Shown here piece by piece: positions 33,801 to 46,300 of a stretch of 64,000 bases of DNA; positions within the stretch are counted from its first letter, which is position 1, and every line of letters starts with the position of its first letter. This stretch comes from Mesodorylaimus sp. YZB2_4 (Eukaryota; Nematoda; Enoplea; Dorylaimida; Dorylaimidae), in the NCBI GenBank assembly GCA_030248295.1, contig JASANH010000626.1, positions 1,116,001-1,180,000 of the forward strand, read 5' to 3'. The notes below the pieces were generated by a model. That model had not been told where the DNA came from. It saw nothing but the letters and a program-made list of their open reading frames with translations, and ran no database searches. Position numbers and translations under genes: made by a program.

Positions 33801-36800
33801 GACGAATAAACTTATCCACTTTGTCACTCTCGCCAGGTCACTTAGGCAAGTCAAATGCCAGCTGTTAGGTCACTGGCGTGTGAACATGCCAAAACATGGA
33901 CTGCTATGCAAAACATGTGCGGGCTTGATTTTGAGGAAAGCAACACATGGCATGTGTGTGAGCTCTTTCGTGAGGAGGCAAAGTCATAAAAGATGTCGAT
34001 TTGGGTTCTAATCACTCATAATTTGTAAACATGCGAAAACTCCCTCCCCCGCGTATCCTCATCAAAAACTCATTCAGGACGGACGCGCTAGGAAGTTCTA
34101 GGCTCGGTCCCAGGAACCTTTCATCTCTGCTGTGCTTGATAATCTATGAGCCGTCAAAACAGAGACACCAAGTGGCGTAAACTCTAATAATCATTCTTGA
34201 CACCAGCCCACTGGGATATTGGGTTTATAGCGCATATGCTAAGCTGTCATCCCGGACACCACCCGATCGTCCATCATAACGCTCAGTGAGCACGCGGCGA
34301 AAGAAAAACGTTCGAAGCGGCTCGTCAATTTTAGACATCTCTCACCAATTGACCGCTATTTGTATTCTTTAGCCCAAGACAAAATGACACGGTCAGAGAC
34401 TTTTGTTCTCAAGGTAGTGAAGTGAGAACTTGTGATTTTCTTCCACCACACCCTTTCTTAAAGTTGGGTCGGAATTTATTAGATGCTTCGCAATGTTTTG
34501 AAAGATCAGACTAAATCCTGCGGCATGTGGCACAATCTTTCCCACTCTCACCTATGCGCTATTTTCGTGCACTTTCATGTCAGATTGCTGGCGAAGATGG
34601 AACACAAAAGGGTGAAGCCGTGGATCGTGGAAAGACCCTTCGTCATTTTACCCTTTGGCTTTGGTGTTTCCAGACCGCGATGGACCCTAATCACAACTGT
34701 AACAGCGACCACGACAGGACAAAGGTGGCGCCCAGTCACCTTTCGAACATGAACTCAGGGGCCAAATGGTTTTGTATAATCTTTATGGAATCCCTAATGC
34801 AAACATATTTGGGCAGGCGTGCGTGAATGCAATCACGGTTTCACTAATGAGCTCAATGACGCGACATCTGTCCGTTATTTTGCTCTTGTAGAAATAGAAT
34901 AAAAGCGTATTTCGTAAAAGAGCGTAGGCGAAAGCGCGTCGCTCCGACGCCTTTCTCTCATTAATCCCGAGGACGGAGCGGACGCGCGTGCCACTCGGCT
35001 ATGATCCCGTCGATTTGACGCCCAAGATTGGAGACTCCTGTTTGACCCGTGGCCGACAATGGAGACGACTCCCATTCTTCGTCTCGTCATCGCGAGAACA
35101 GGATGTGCAAATAAGAAATGTTCCCTTTTCTCCAAGCCGAGCTCTTCTTCAACTCTGTAAAGTGTACTGGACCGGCTGCGAACCACCTGGTTCTACGTCG
35201 CGACCAAATGCGCGCCGGACGTCGTCCATTCGGTCCTTGACCATGGCGACTTAAGTAAATATTATTCCCTAATACACAAGCCCGTTTGCTCATTTACGGA
35301 AGCAAGAAAGCCTGTTTGACAGCACCCATAAAACGCGCATGAGAAAGTCGAAAAGGTGAACTCGATTCGCACAAACTTCTTCAACATCGCACCTATTATA
35401 TGTCAGCCGAGACAAAAGTCCGTCACTGAGCACACAAGAACACGATCACAGAAGGGAGCTGGCAGTTTACAAAGGGTGCTGAGAGTCGATTTCGGCAGTC
35501 TAACTCGGACAGTCCATGATGGACCGAGCTCTAAGCCGAGGCTTCATAGACAGGTGCCACTGCACTAAACCCTATTATGCAGATAATGCAAAATATGCGA
35601 TTTTGAATGCGTGCCACTCTCAAGCTACCGAACGATCTTTTTCTATGCTAATTCATATAAGCCGCCTTAGGCCAAGCCAAGTGGTCAATTTCGTGCTGCG
35701 CTGAGAGATCAAAGGCGTTCAGCTGGTCTGTCATCACGTACCTGGCGGCCCCGGAGGACACAAACATGGATCGACGCTGATGGCCCTCGGTGTGCGGCTC
35801 GTATCATTGCCAGACCAGCTGAGTAGAGTTTCAATGAGCTGAAATGAAAAGTCGCATATGCAAGTAATGCTTTGAACATGGGATGGAAGCTTTTGTGTAA
35901 ATGTCATTCGATGCTGCCTAGTCAAAAGCCCAAAAGTCATAATGCAAATGTAAAAAAACAATTTTTCGCCTAAAAACTATCTTTTATGGCTGCCCACAAT
36001 CCCTTGACAATGTGCTTTGTTCTCAGGACCAGCTCTAGCCTGGAATACGTCAGCCATGTCGGTGTTAGTAAGCAGCCGACCAATATGACGACGTAATAGC
36101 TGATTGACCCGAGTCTGGGCCGTCATGGTTACAGCACCAGAACTTTCAATGTAGCTCCCTTAAATGCAGATTTGCTCGACACAATGTGTGAGGATGGCGA
36201 GAAGGAGTCGTAGCGCTAGGAATACCTTCCGCGACTCGCTGATCTTGGCCAGAAATGGGCAAATCATTGGGATTCCAATGAAAGCTAAATTACACATTGC
36301 TAATGTGCATGCGTCTGAAAAAGCTGCACTGAGGCAACAAAGGCAGGCCACCCCAACATATTTCACGGTCGATAATTGGCTCGAATTTGTGGAACATACT
36401 ATTCAAAATGGCGATTGGTGGAGCGTTGACGATGTGACTTTATTCGTTTTCAAGTTCCCGGTCGCGATCGGCTACTGCAGAACGAGTCAGAGGCAGTTAT
36501 TTGTGGTCAAAGCCTTGGTCCATTTGGGGAAACTCAAAACTGCGTTTCCTGTACTTGGCGAATAAGTCAGGTCTTGATACAGTGGGATTTTATTAGAGAC
36601 CCTAATGAGCCCTTCATTCTTGGCCGTTGTCCAAGACAATCAACCCAGCATCGGAGAAACCAAACTCTGTTCCAGTCTAAAAGGCTCCGCTTCTTTTTTA
36701 TGCCGCTTTTCCTCAACCTATTTCCCGTCTTCGACCATTTCTTACATACCCGCTTACATCCTGCAAGTCTACTTTCTTCCAGCTTACTGCCTGGTTTTTC

Positions 36801-38467
36801 GTCAAATTGGTTCGAGTGTGAAATTGGAGTAAACTAATCCGAAAAACAGCCCTTCTCAAATTACCGCTCGAACTTTTTTCTGTTTTGTCTCGGTGTCTGC
36901 GCCGAAAGTTTTAAAACAAAAATAAAATTTTCCTTAACTTTTGCTTTTCGCATCATTATTTTTACTCGATCAGTTGGCCCGAGGGACTCGCGTCATTTTA
37001 GAAACTAAACGAAAACTTAGCAACTGTCTAAAGTATGTGTGAGAGTGTCTAGTAGGGAATCAATGAAGAACAACAGCGGGCGGCGCCGATGTGGTTTGGA
37101 GGGCAAGGAGGGTCTGGGGCCTTGATGCTTTTACGATCTCCTAAGCGGCCCTGCAACGACTTCGGACAATGGGAAACGATTAATTATTGAGCAATACCTA
37201 TTCCATGGCACGCCCAGCTCGCCGCCGTCTGCCTTCAAGCTCGGCCGACGAAACCAGTAAGCCAAATGAGAGGTGCGTTAAATATTCGTTATTATGCAAC
37301 AAGGGCCCTAGCACGGAAATGCGACGCCTGTTACAACATTCATTCCTAGCTTACGACCCGGCTCCACTTCCAATACTTCTAGCATGTACTTCGAGTGGAA
37401 ACCTCGAGTTTTGCTATTCGCACTCTTTTGAACTCGGCGACAAGAGACGCCAAATGTGCGTCTGTTACGTCTAGCACCGATCGAATGGCCGAATAGCCCT
37501 CGGGGGCCGAAACGAGTCCCGCTTTACTAATGACTATGCATAAAGTGAAAGGTGAGAAATTCGACCCGGCATGTTGTTCTTGGTGAAAAATTCTTCATTC
37601 TCCCAAACCCATACCAAATAGCACGAATTCGAGGTCGGGTTTCGGGGCACCTACCATCAAATATTTGGGAAAAGCCGACGTCGGGAACACGAGATCAAAA
37701 GTACGACATAAAAACTAAACTGCTACTAGTGCAAATAACGAAAACAACGTGTTTTAGCTAACTTAGAGACATGAATCGAAATTCCTGGCCGCCCTAGCAA
37801 GGCTACTGTAGCCCCTCACCAACGGGGGGGGGGGGGGGGGGGACCGAGGAACTCAGGAGTGACGGGGCCTAACAGTCCAGCCGAGCTCGCCTTTACTCAC
37901 CATTTGAGATTCGGCAATCCTCTCTAAGAAAGTAGGTGTCAGTCTAGCCAACCGTCTCCACTTTTGCTCCAAGGAAGTAGTGCGTGCCTCCAACTGCACA
38001 ATCCGCCATGTTGTGAATGCGGCGCAGGCAATGCATAAAAGACATATGATTGGGAGAAGAACAGTCTTCAGAGAGCACTTCTTGTTGCGTCCCTTTCCAC
38101 TGGAAGAATGCCTTTTTCGGGAAGTCTCCCCGTTCGAGCTAGGGGTGCCAGTGTTCAATCGTCCCAATTCAGCCGAGCTAGCATTCGAATTGTGAAAAGA
38201 TGAAGGCGATCCTCCGCAGCAAATCAAATCCGATACTCGCACTAAGAATGACTTGTTATTATTAGCCCCGTTCTGTGTTCTTGAAGATATATTAGAGGTG
38301 ATTCCACGGCGGTCGCAAGGCAGTGTGCTGTGCTCGAATCCACTATCGATCGACAATGATCGTTTCAGGCGATCGCCATCCGCACTCGATGCGGCCATGC
38401 TGCTGGACATAAGGGCCACATTTTCAGGTTGGACACCGGCGATGGGCAAAGGCTTGACTGGAGGCAT
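27891..38467 (-). CDS. transmembrane (MACIT) collagen, XIII/XXIII/XXV / COL-99 type
   Basis: Exon 1 (38467-37901) encodes a Ser-rich cytosolic N-terminus, a TM segment ([19 protein letters not shown]) and coiled-coil heptads. Exons 36114-35998 and 35838-35742 extend the coiled coil, give a furin-like RTPR and end in CPPGPPG. About 25 short exons follow (32595-32570, 32486-32451, then about 32293 down to 27891). Most are multiples of 9 nt starting with a Gly codon and encode Gly-X-Y stretches with interruptions, one of which contains RRGR. The last exon (28040-27891) contains [19 protein letters not shown], matching the conserved C-terminus of vertebrate collagens XIII, XXIII and XXV. Such type-II membrane collagens act in cell-matrix and neuromuscular adhesion and are shed by furin. 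Introns 32596-35741 and 36115-37900 are large; nothing else is recognised in the first. Confidence 0.9.
37824..37842. repeat. homopolymer run of 19 G
   Basis: An uninterrupted G run on the plus strand (C on the transcribed collagen strand), about 60 nt inside intron 1 of the collagen gene. A similar 15-G run is at 10245-10259. Both are prone to length variation and sequencing error. Confidence 0.9.
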
Positions 38468-39096
38468 GTCTCACAGACGAGAGTCAAGATGACGCTAACG
38501 ACAAGTCCACGTTAAAAAAGTACTTGGATTCCCCAATGGCTATCCCAATTTGAAGGGACCCATCATAGGAAATGACTCGACGGAATCGGGGGGTGAGTGC
38601 AAGCGAACCAACGGACGGCTACCTGGCTGCGAAAGAGTTAAATGGTGTCTATCGATGGTCGCCTCGGTCAGTCAGTCAGTCAGTTTGAGCTTCCTCGTCC
38701 TATTCATCCATTCGCCTCCGCCTCATTGGCCCGCCCTCACCTCATCGACGGCGTACCACCCGGAGAACGATGACGCCCCCTGCTGGAGGGCGCCATCACT
38801 TATTGAGCAGTGAAAACACGCCTGGTATCGAGTATTGTCGGGGGAGGGGCGAAGATTTCGTCAGTTCAGCTACGGCAATTAGTTCGCTTCGTTCGGCAGC
38901 AACCCAATGTTTAGCTTTCACTCGAGGCATTTTGACAAGCTTCAATGCCGAAGTCAGATTTGAAAAGCTACTATTGATTTGTGTTCTTGGTGCGCGGGTC
39001 AGGTGGAAAGGGCGTTGACTAGCCCGCCGTTAACAGGGCATTGACGCCCGTACAACCTTATAAATATCCGCTAATCAACTCGACTGGTGGGCCGTG
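38468..39096. other. intergenic between divergent transcription units
   Basis: Upstream of the collagen gene (-) and of the TATA promoter at 39097 (+). It contains a short GTCA tandem (about 38667-38682). No gene recognised. Confidence 0.5.
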
Positions 39097-39155
39097 TATA
39101 AAACGGGCACGCTTGCGCACTCAGTCTCGGCTCTTGACAAGCATTTAATAAAATG
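39097..39155 (+). promoter_or_regulatory. TATA-box promoter and tiny first exon ending in ATG
   Basis: TATAAAA at 39097-39103 is followed about 25 nt later by an initiator-like actcagtct, a short leader, and an ATG at 39153-39155 that directly abuts a good splice donor (ATG|GTAAGA). This is the layout of a highly expressed gene whose first exon contributes only the initiator Met. No matching second exon was found in the next 2.4 kb. Confidence 0.55.
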
Positions 39156-41584
39156 GTAAGACGTAATTATCGCGTGCCACCGCTGAGGTAAAGGGCATTG
39201 ATTTTATATCTTTCTTGACGAACAGAAAGAGTGGTCGATTGACCATTTGCACCCTGAATATTAACAGGGTTGACACCACTTATCACTGGCAATAAGCCAA
39301 TATGGCAGACCCGCAGCGGCCAACAATTTAGCCACGTTGACTCTCTCCCGGATATGCATTGTTGTGATCTTCCTGCGAGACGGTGAAATCGCATCTAAGG
39401 TTTTTTACAAAGACTTTTACCTACTTGCCTACGCGAGTTTTCACTGCCCATTTGAGCCGGCACTGTAACGATGCTAAAATTGGTAATCTCGAGTATGTAC
39501 GCTTTAATAAGATGTTGGTTGTATGAGAAGGAACAGGTTTTTTACTTGGGTCGTGCACCAAGATTCATTGTGTTTCCTGGTACAACAGAGTCAATACAAT
39601 CTGTTGCCGTGTGATCGTATTATTGTTACAAATGCGATGGAATGACATATTTTTGCATCCACATGTTTCTGCTGGCACCTGTCATTCGTTGGCTATTTTT
39701 AAGGTGCATAGAATAAATACAACAGCATTGGGGAACATGTTGCCGCAAGACCCCTAGTCTTATGCGAATAGACCGCACCAAGCACGAGCACAGTTCACGA
39801 TTAAACTGACTAGGATACTAATCGAAGGTTAGCAGTGCAATGGCATGAATCAACAGGATAAACTCAGCGTGACTATTCTCCTGATATCAAGAGATCTACC
39901 GTAGGAGGGCAAAGATGATAAAAGTACCAGGAATAATTATCACCGCTTGATAAGCTAGAGGTGGGTCTGACATCCCTCCTTACACTGAGTATAATGCACT
40001 CCGTGATAAGATTGCAGGGAGTGACCAGTGGAGCTTTCGACCAAGTCATGGCTGAACCAACCAAGTCTTTAGACCTAGTTCATGGCAGAAACATCACCTG
40101 GTGACCTGACGGGTGAGGCTTCCAGCTGCCGGCTCCGTGCACAGTATCGATTGCCAGCCGAGCCTCTACAACAGCGCAGTCTAAATTATTAATCTCGATC
40201 TAATGCTTTTGCTAGTTTCGAATAAGCTCTTATCAGAGAATCTTCCGTTCATTAAAGACCAGTGCTACATGGTCTCTCATAAGCGGAAGGTCACTATAAT
40301 CGAAAATATGAATCATGTGATCTATGCTATAATAGTACCGCATTTGGTGACATACTCAAGTTCAAACTTACATCCGTCTGTCCCGTCCTCTCATTAGCAA
40401 GACACAACACTGGGGGTACCTTATCATCAAGCTTACAATCGCTCGCCATTAGTCAGTCAATTACAGAACATGATGCGACCGAACGCAAGACACACTCCGC
40501 ATTATCCATCAGATTAGGGGGCGTTATGTGGTAACAAAGATGTGGCCGCGATAGGAGATCCCACATCAAAGAGCACTGGAAATGTATGCAATCGATTTTG
40601 ATTTTAGATCTATTGCTGCCTCTTTTCTGACCGCAGTGACAAATCGCTGACATCTTAGCGCCGAAACTATTCGTATAGGCGAGAGCTGTGTCATAACACA
40701 CGGTAGGGGCCCCAGAGGGTGCTGTTCTATCTAGTATTGCTTTATATAGATTGTGCCGAAAACAATACGTATTGCAGAGAATCTTCAACGTTGATGCATT
40801 GTGTTCCTTGCATGAAAAAATTCATTTATTGATTCGTCATACCGATGTTCCTAATCCTCTGGAGGATACCGCGATCAGGCACATTATCCAGTGACGGATA
40901 CAAAAGGTTCCATGGCAGCCTGATCCATTGATTTTACGTCTTCTTTGTGAAACAGCTCTCCCTTTGATTTTACTGGTCGTGCGTGAAGAAGGTGAAAACT
41001 GATAGACTCCTTTTTTCCGAAGCACACTACAGCCTCGGCAATGAACCTCATTATCGTACATTGGTTGGCCTTTCAGTGCTATAGGAGATGAAGATAAGAT
41101 TAGGGCAGTAATCAAATCCGATTGAAGCACCTTCCAGGATATCTCGTTTTCCGTTTCATCCAGTAATGTAAACAGCCGACAAGGTTGAAACCCGAGTCGA
41201 CCCGTATAAGGCCTGCACTAACTCACGGCGTCATTGGCGTAAAGACACTGGCGTCGCGCACTGACTGTCTTAGTGCCGATACTAGTTTGTCAAAAAGGCA
41301 TGAAATAGGGGTAGTACACTCCTTGAAATAACAAACGACAAGCAAGACACGCGTACTTTCTGAAAACGTTGTCAAGTACGTGTCCGTTTCATCGACCTTA
41401 CATTCTTCGTTCCTCGCGACGTTTCTTCTCTCACAGCGCCTAAAATCGATTAGTGGTTGAATACGTACGTCAGTGTCTGTTTCTTGGAGGCAACCAGCTC
41501 GTATTCCGATTTCTCGCTGCTGACATTCCCCACAATCCCCACATTTCCATATTTCTTTGATCCCTCCGTATACATTCCTCGCAA
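39156..41584. other. probable intron or intergenic, no coding exon recognised
   Basis: About 2.4 kb between the tiny exon at 39155 and the PTPS start. Open frames on either strand are short and lack domains. It could be an intron of the gene started at 39097 or simple spacer. Confidence 0.4.
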
Positions 41585-42984
41585 ATGGCTAATTCCAGCC
41601 AACGTCGAACCGTGTTCGTGACCAGAAAGGAATCTTTCAGTGCTTGTCATAGATTACACAGGTGAGCAGGGTGCTCGCGGCCCATTTGACTACAACCTAT
41701 TGGTTTTCATTTTCAGTGTCTTATTATCGGATGATGAGAATTCGGACGTCTTCGGCAAATGCAATAATGCAAACGGGCATGGTCATAATTACACTGGTTA
41801 GTAGCTCACTGTCTTCATTACTTCGCGAGTCGCTGTGAGCTGTACTTGGCCGTATGGGCGGGACCTGATTGCATGTGAGTGCCACTTCTTGGGAGCTTGC
41901 GATTAGCTTTGCCAAGTCCGTCTTGTACTTGTGTTTACTATCATCTTTTTCTTTTGTGCCTGTCTCCTCAGCCAGGTCCACTGTTCCTTATCCCATCTTT
42001 AATCCCTGAAAGAGAGCCTCTACTTTACCTCCCCCACACCATAGCCAGAAGCCATAAGTCTTCCATTCCTGAGCTAATCCTATCTCTCAGGGCAGTCGTT
42101 AGGGAGGGGTCTTACGTATCGACACAACGCTGACTATCAGGGGCGGAGGGTTTATTTGCAAGATTGGTCAGGGACGCACTTGACACGTTTGAAGCATGGT
42201 ATGAGAGAGAGTTAGGCCATATTTCACATTGTGTGCATGGCTTGATCGTGGATGAAAATATATTTTGATCCAAGCGAATACTCGGTGAGACGGGTGCCTA
42301 GCTGCCGCCTTCGATCAATGAGCCTGGAGTACACTTCGTTAGCATCCGCTTCTACGGTCGAATAGTTTATAAAGAGCCGAGTCTGCATTCGAAGCAGGCA
42401 GTTGGACTGTTCTCAGCATCCGCCCTTTGGGCATGGATTAAAAGAGCTTCCTCTTTTCAACATGCCTAGCGCCTGTAATATGCACGTGCGCGGCATGCAG
42501 TAGTAAACCAGGTTCATGACGTCTCGAGGACTCGCTCTACCTTCCTGGCCATCTATGAAGGCTCAGGCACCCTCTTTTTAGTGGAAGCCACGGTCCGTTG
42601 CAAAATCGATCCAGTCACTGGAATGGGAATGAATATAGCCCATTTGAAGAAGCACATTCAGGTAGGCCGTTTTCACATCCCCTACCCCCTGGTCGCTGAC
42701 TCTCGCATCCCTTTACGCAAAGCACTCTTCCAGGAAGTTATCGAACCCTTGGACCACAAGAATCTCGACAAGGACATTCCATATTTCTTCAGCGTTGTGA
42801 GGTAATGCCGCTTCCTCTTTCCCATTCCAGGTTTAAATACCCACTTGCTTTCAGCACTACCGAAAATCTGGCCATTTACATTTGGGATCAACTCGCGCCC
42901 AAGGTCCGCACCGATTCCTCGCAACTATTCGAAATCCTTATTCATGAAACTGATAAAAATAAAGTTACTTATCGAGGCGAATAA
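41585..42984 (+). CDS. PTS: 6-pyruvoyl-tetrahydropterin synthase
   Basis: Exons 41585-41661, 41717-41796, 42582-42661, 42734-42801 and 42855-42984 in phase give 144 residues (human 145). It converts 7,8-dihydroneopterin triphosphate to 6-pyruvoyl-tetrahydropterin, the second step to tetrahydrobiopterin, the cofactor of aromatic amino acid hydroxylases and nitric oxide synthase. Zinc ligands are in SACHRLH and NGHGHNY. The catalytic Cys is in GKCNNANG, the Asp/His pair in LDHKNLD, and the pterin-anchoring Glu in [16 protein letters not shown] and [11 protein letters not shown] are further family blocks. The long third intron, 41797-42581, holds nothing recognised. AATAAA overlaps the stop codon. 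Confidence 0.96.
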
Positions 42985-43379
42985 ATATGTACATATATGC
43001 CCTTACATCATAGGAGTATATCAGCATACAACTATTCCGATATACTCGTCATAAACCACTAAATTTACACCCCAGAACTGCATTATTCTATCAGTTACGA
43101 CCAGCCATCTGGAAGTACATCCCGGCAATCATAAAGCGATAAAATCAGGTAATTCAATGCATAAGAAACAGTCTTTCCTAGTCTTAATATAAACATGAAC
43201 CACTGCACTTATGCAAGCACTCCCAAGCATGACATAATCAAGCCAAACTCAGAACAAGAGAAAAATTAGTTACATCTGACACCTAGAAAAGCCATAATAA
43301 TTACACTCAGTTTTGACATTCGATTCCACGGCCCCATAATATCTCAGTAACCTGCACAGATGTTTCCAGCCCAGCACAA
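42985..43379. other. intergenic between convergent genes
   Basis: AT-rich 3' flanks of PTS (+) and the MBD protein (-). No gene recognised. Confidence 0.5.
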
Positions 43380-46300
43380 TCATTGGATACTAACAGAAGT
43401 CACATATTGCTCGCCAGCCGTATCCCCGTCGTCCTCTTCTAGAATATTTGCAGGAAGTTTATCGCTCAAGATATCCATCTGTTGACTACCCATCGTCGAC
43501 GATGTGCCAGAGCCAGACGGGCGCAGATCGCTAGCGAAGCTGTCTACGTCCATATTATGATAGTTGTAGTTGTTACTCGACGTTGTTCTGTAACGATGAG
43601 GTTGGTAGGGAGGCGGCGATGGCGTCCTGAATGGATGACGTTGGGCAATCCGTTCGTGCTGCAACGATCGCCGTTGATGTTGCGGGTCGATACGCTGTAA
43701 CGATGGCGGCGGTGATCCGTACGGCTGGCCGTTCCCTGCTGCGCCACCACCATCTCTCTGATTTCCATCCCCTCCAGCTGTGGCATCGGGCTGCCGGCCG
43801 TAACAATGGTCGCTCACCACTTCTGGAGGCAGGTGATAAAAGAGATTGGAATCAGCCGGTTCCGACTGTCGATTCCCTCGTTGCTGAACTTTCCCTGGTT
43901 TTGGCACCTGAAATAAAATTTTAGGTCGACAGAGATTACTCGACAAAGGACAAAATATATATGAATCTGCAGCCCGAATTTTCGAAACAACTAGTACATA
44001 TTTTGATTGCTCACCTCATCTTTTTAACCGGGAAGGTATCCAGGCAGCGCCTGATATTGAATAAAATAAGAAAACCAATGGCCATATATGTACATACCTT
44101 ATTTCCTTCCACGACGGGTCCTCCATACGGTTCCAAATGCGGTGGCGGATCACGCAACAACGCCAACGACGCGGCTGCACTGGCCGCCCCATACCGCCCA
44201 ATTGTCATTCTCTTTGCATCTCCGCGTAACTTGGCAATTCCGCGAGGAGCTGACTGGCTCCCACTGAAACTTGTGCTGTAATACGAAGGTGCGTCAGAAG
44301 TCGATGTCTGTCCCGTCACTCGAATGCCCTGCATTCCATAATCATACGTTTTCGACGAAGATTCGCCCTGACGAAATGTGGCAGAATAACTTCGGCTCGT
44401 AGGCTCTTCTTCTGATGTTCTGTCCGATTTCTGCCAAAGATCACTGCCCAACGAAGACATTTCTGTCGCTGATCTCCGGTTAGATAATCCAGCACCTGCT
44501 TTCAGACCGGCCATTCCGGTATTTGGTTTCCGCCCACGTCTGACAGGCCTGATAATCTTTTGTTCATCGAACGATAATCGGGCAGATGAATGAGATCGAT
44601 CGTAGGCTGAAGTCGTACGAGGCGCCGAATCGAATTCTAGCCGTTTCAAAGAATGACTTACAGGCGCGATGCTGACAGTCACTATCTCCGGTTGCACAAT
44701 TGGCGCCACATCACTTGTGGCTTTGGCTTGAGGGGTATACAGCAACGAGGAAGCAGACGTCGCCAGGGACGATGCTGGCAGCACTGGCGGAATATTATCT
44801 TCCCGACATGTCGCTCCGTCTTGAATTTCCACGAACTCGGGAGGCGCTTCAAATTCTCCAGTCGGCAACGGGCTCAGACTCATGTCCCTGTCCACAATAC
44901 TTTCGGTAACCACGGCCGTAGCATTCAACGACCGTTGCAAAGACGATTTCTGAGGCACCGGCGCTTTCAGAAGTTTCGCACTGGTGCGTTTTGGGGCAGA
45001 GACCATCCGTTTGTTTTTCGATTTCGCCGATGTCTTTATTCCCGATGATAATCTTGTTGGAGTAATGGTTTTCACAGATTTTGAACCAGCCGATGGTGTT
45101 TTCATGGAAATCCCTGATGCACGAACTGGCGTAACTGAGACAAAATCTGCCAAAGTGGCTTCAGAACCGACACTGTCCCTCCGAGTTCTCTTACGTGAAC
45201 TCTCCGATTCAGAAATGAGATCCGTATAACGCTGATTCGGCCGCCGCCGCCGAGTTGGTCGACCCTTGGTTTCGTCTGACGGCGAGTCGTGATCGTCCTT
45301 CGGTATCAGTAGCTCTCCAACATTTTCTGGCTTTTCCAAAATTTCTCCTTCCGCGTTCGATTGATCAGCATCATTCTTAGTTTGGGCTTGCCGTTTTGGA
45401 CGACCACGAATACGCTTTGTTGAAGTTGTTGGTACCATTGAAGCACCAGCATCGTTTCCATTTTCGTCGTCCTTCAGCGATTCTGAAAACTATCTCTGAA
45501 AAATCCTTTCCGAAAAGTGAATTTCGTAAATATACCTCGAATGGCCTTCAAATCCTCAGCTAGGTCTTTTCGTCGAGTTGCAGACGGGTTTGAGGATGGT
45601 TTCGCTGCTGCAGGGGTTCGCTTCGGACGACCACGAATATTTTTACTCGGACTGGTTGCTGCAGAAGATGCCGCCGATGATGCATTTTTCTTTTTGACTT
45701 CGATATTTAAAACAGGCGGTGAAAAATCAAACTGAGATTCAATAAAAACGTGTCCTTTTTGCTTGAAGTATCTCCGCGCTTCAGCGAGCGACCGCAGTTT
45801 CGAACCGTCCGAACTGAAGATGGAAAAGGAGTAGAACTCAGGAATACACGGATGTATTCGGGCTAATACTGAACATAAAGGGACTGCTGGAGTATAGGTT
45901 ACACCCTTGTCTCATCCAAGTCTGCAAGCCGTACCCACGTAGGCAGGCCACGTTACCAATACACGATCATCTTTTTCAATTATGCGCTGTACCAGTAACT
46001 TCAGACAAGAAGAGAAACAGACCTTTTAGGGTGTGTGAGCAGAGGGCAAAAATTTCCGTTTTATTTAGAGTTCGGAACCTTCTCACCGAAAACAGGAAGT
46101 AGTACTAGCGATACTATCGCTGCACTGAACTAATTGGTCTCTTTAGATCTAAAGAGACCAATTAGTTCAGTTTCTCCAAAAAATAAAACTGCAAAAACGA
46201 CAAAGTTCCAGACTTTTTTCGAGTGGATTGAAGGTGATTCCTGGCCTTGACTGAGAAAGCAAACGTCAAGTTTTTTGACTTTTCTAGGACGTTTTAGATC

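Noticed and set aside
43544-43806. Other frames of the last MBD-gene exon
   Set aside because: The phase-0 splice from 44098 to 43907 selects the frame ending at 43380; the others are low-complexity shadows.
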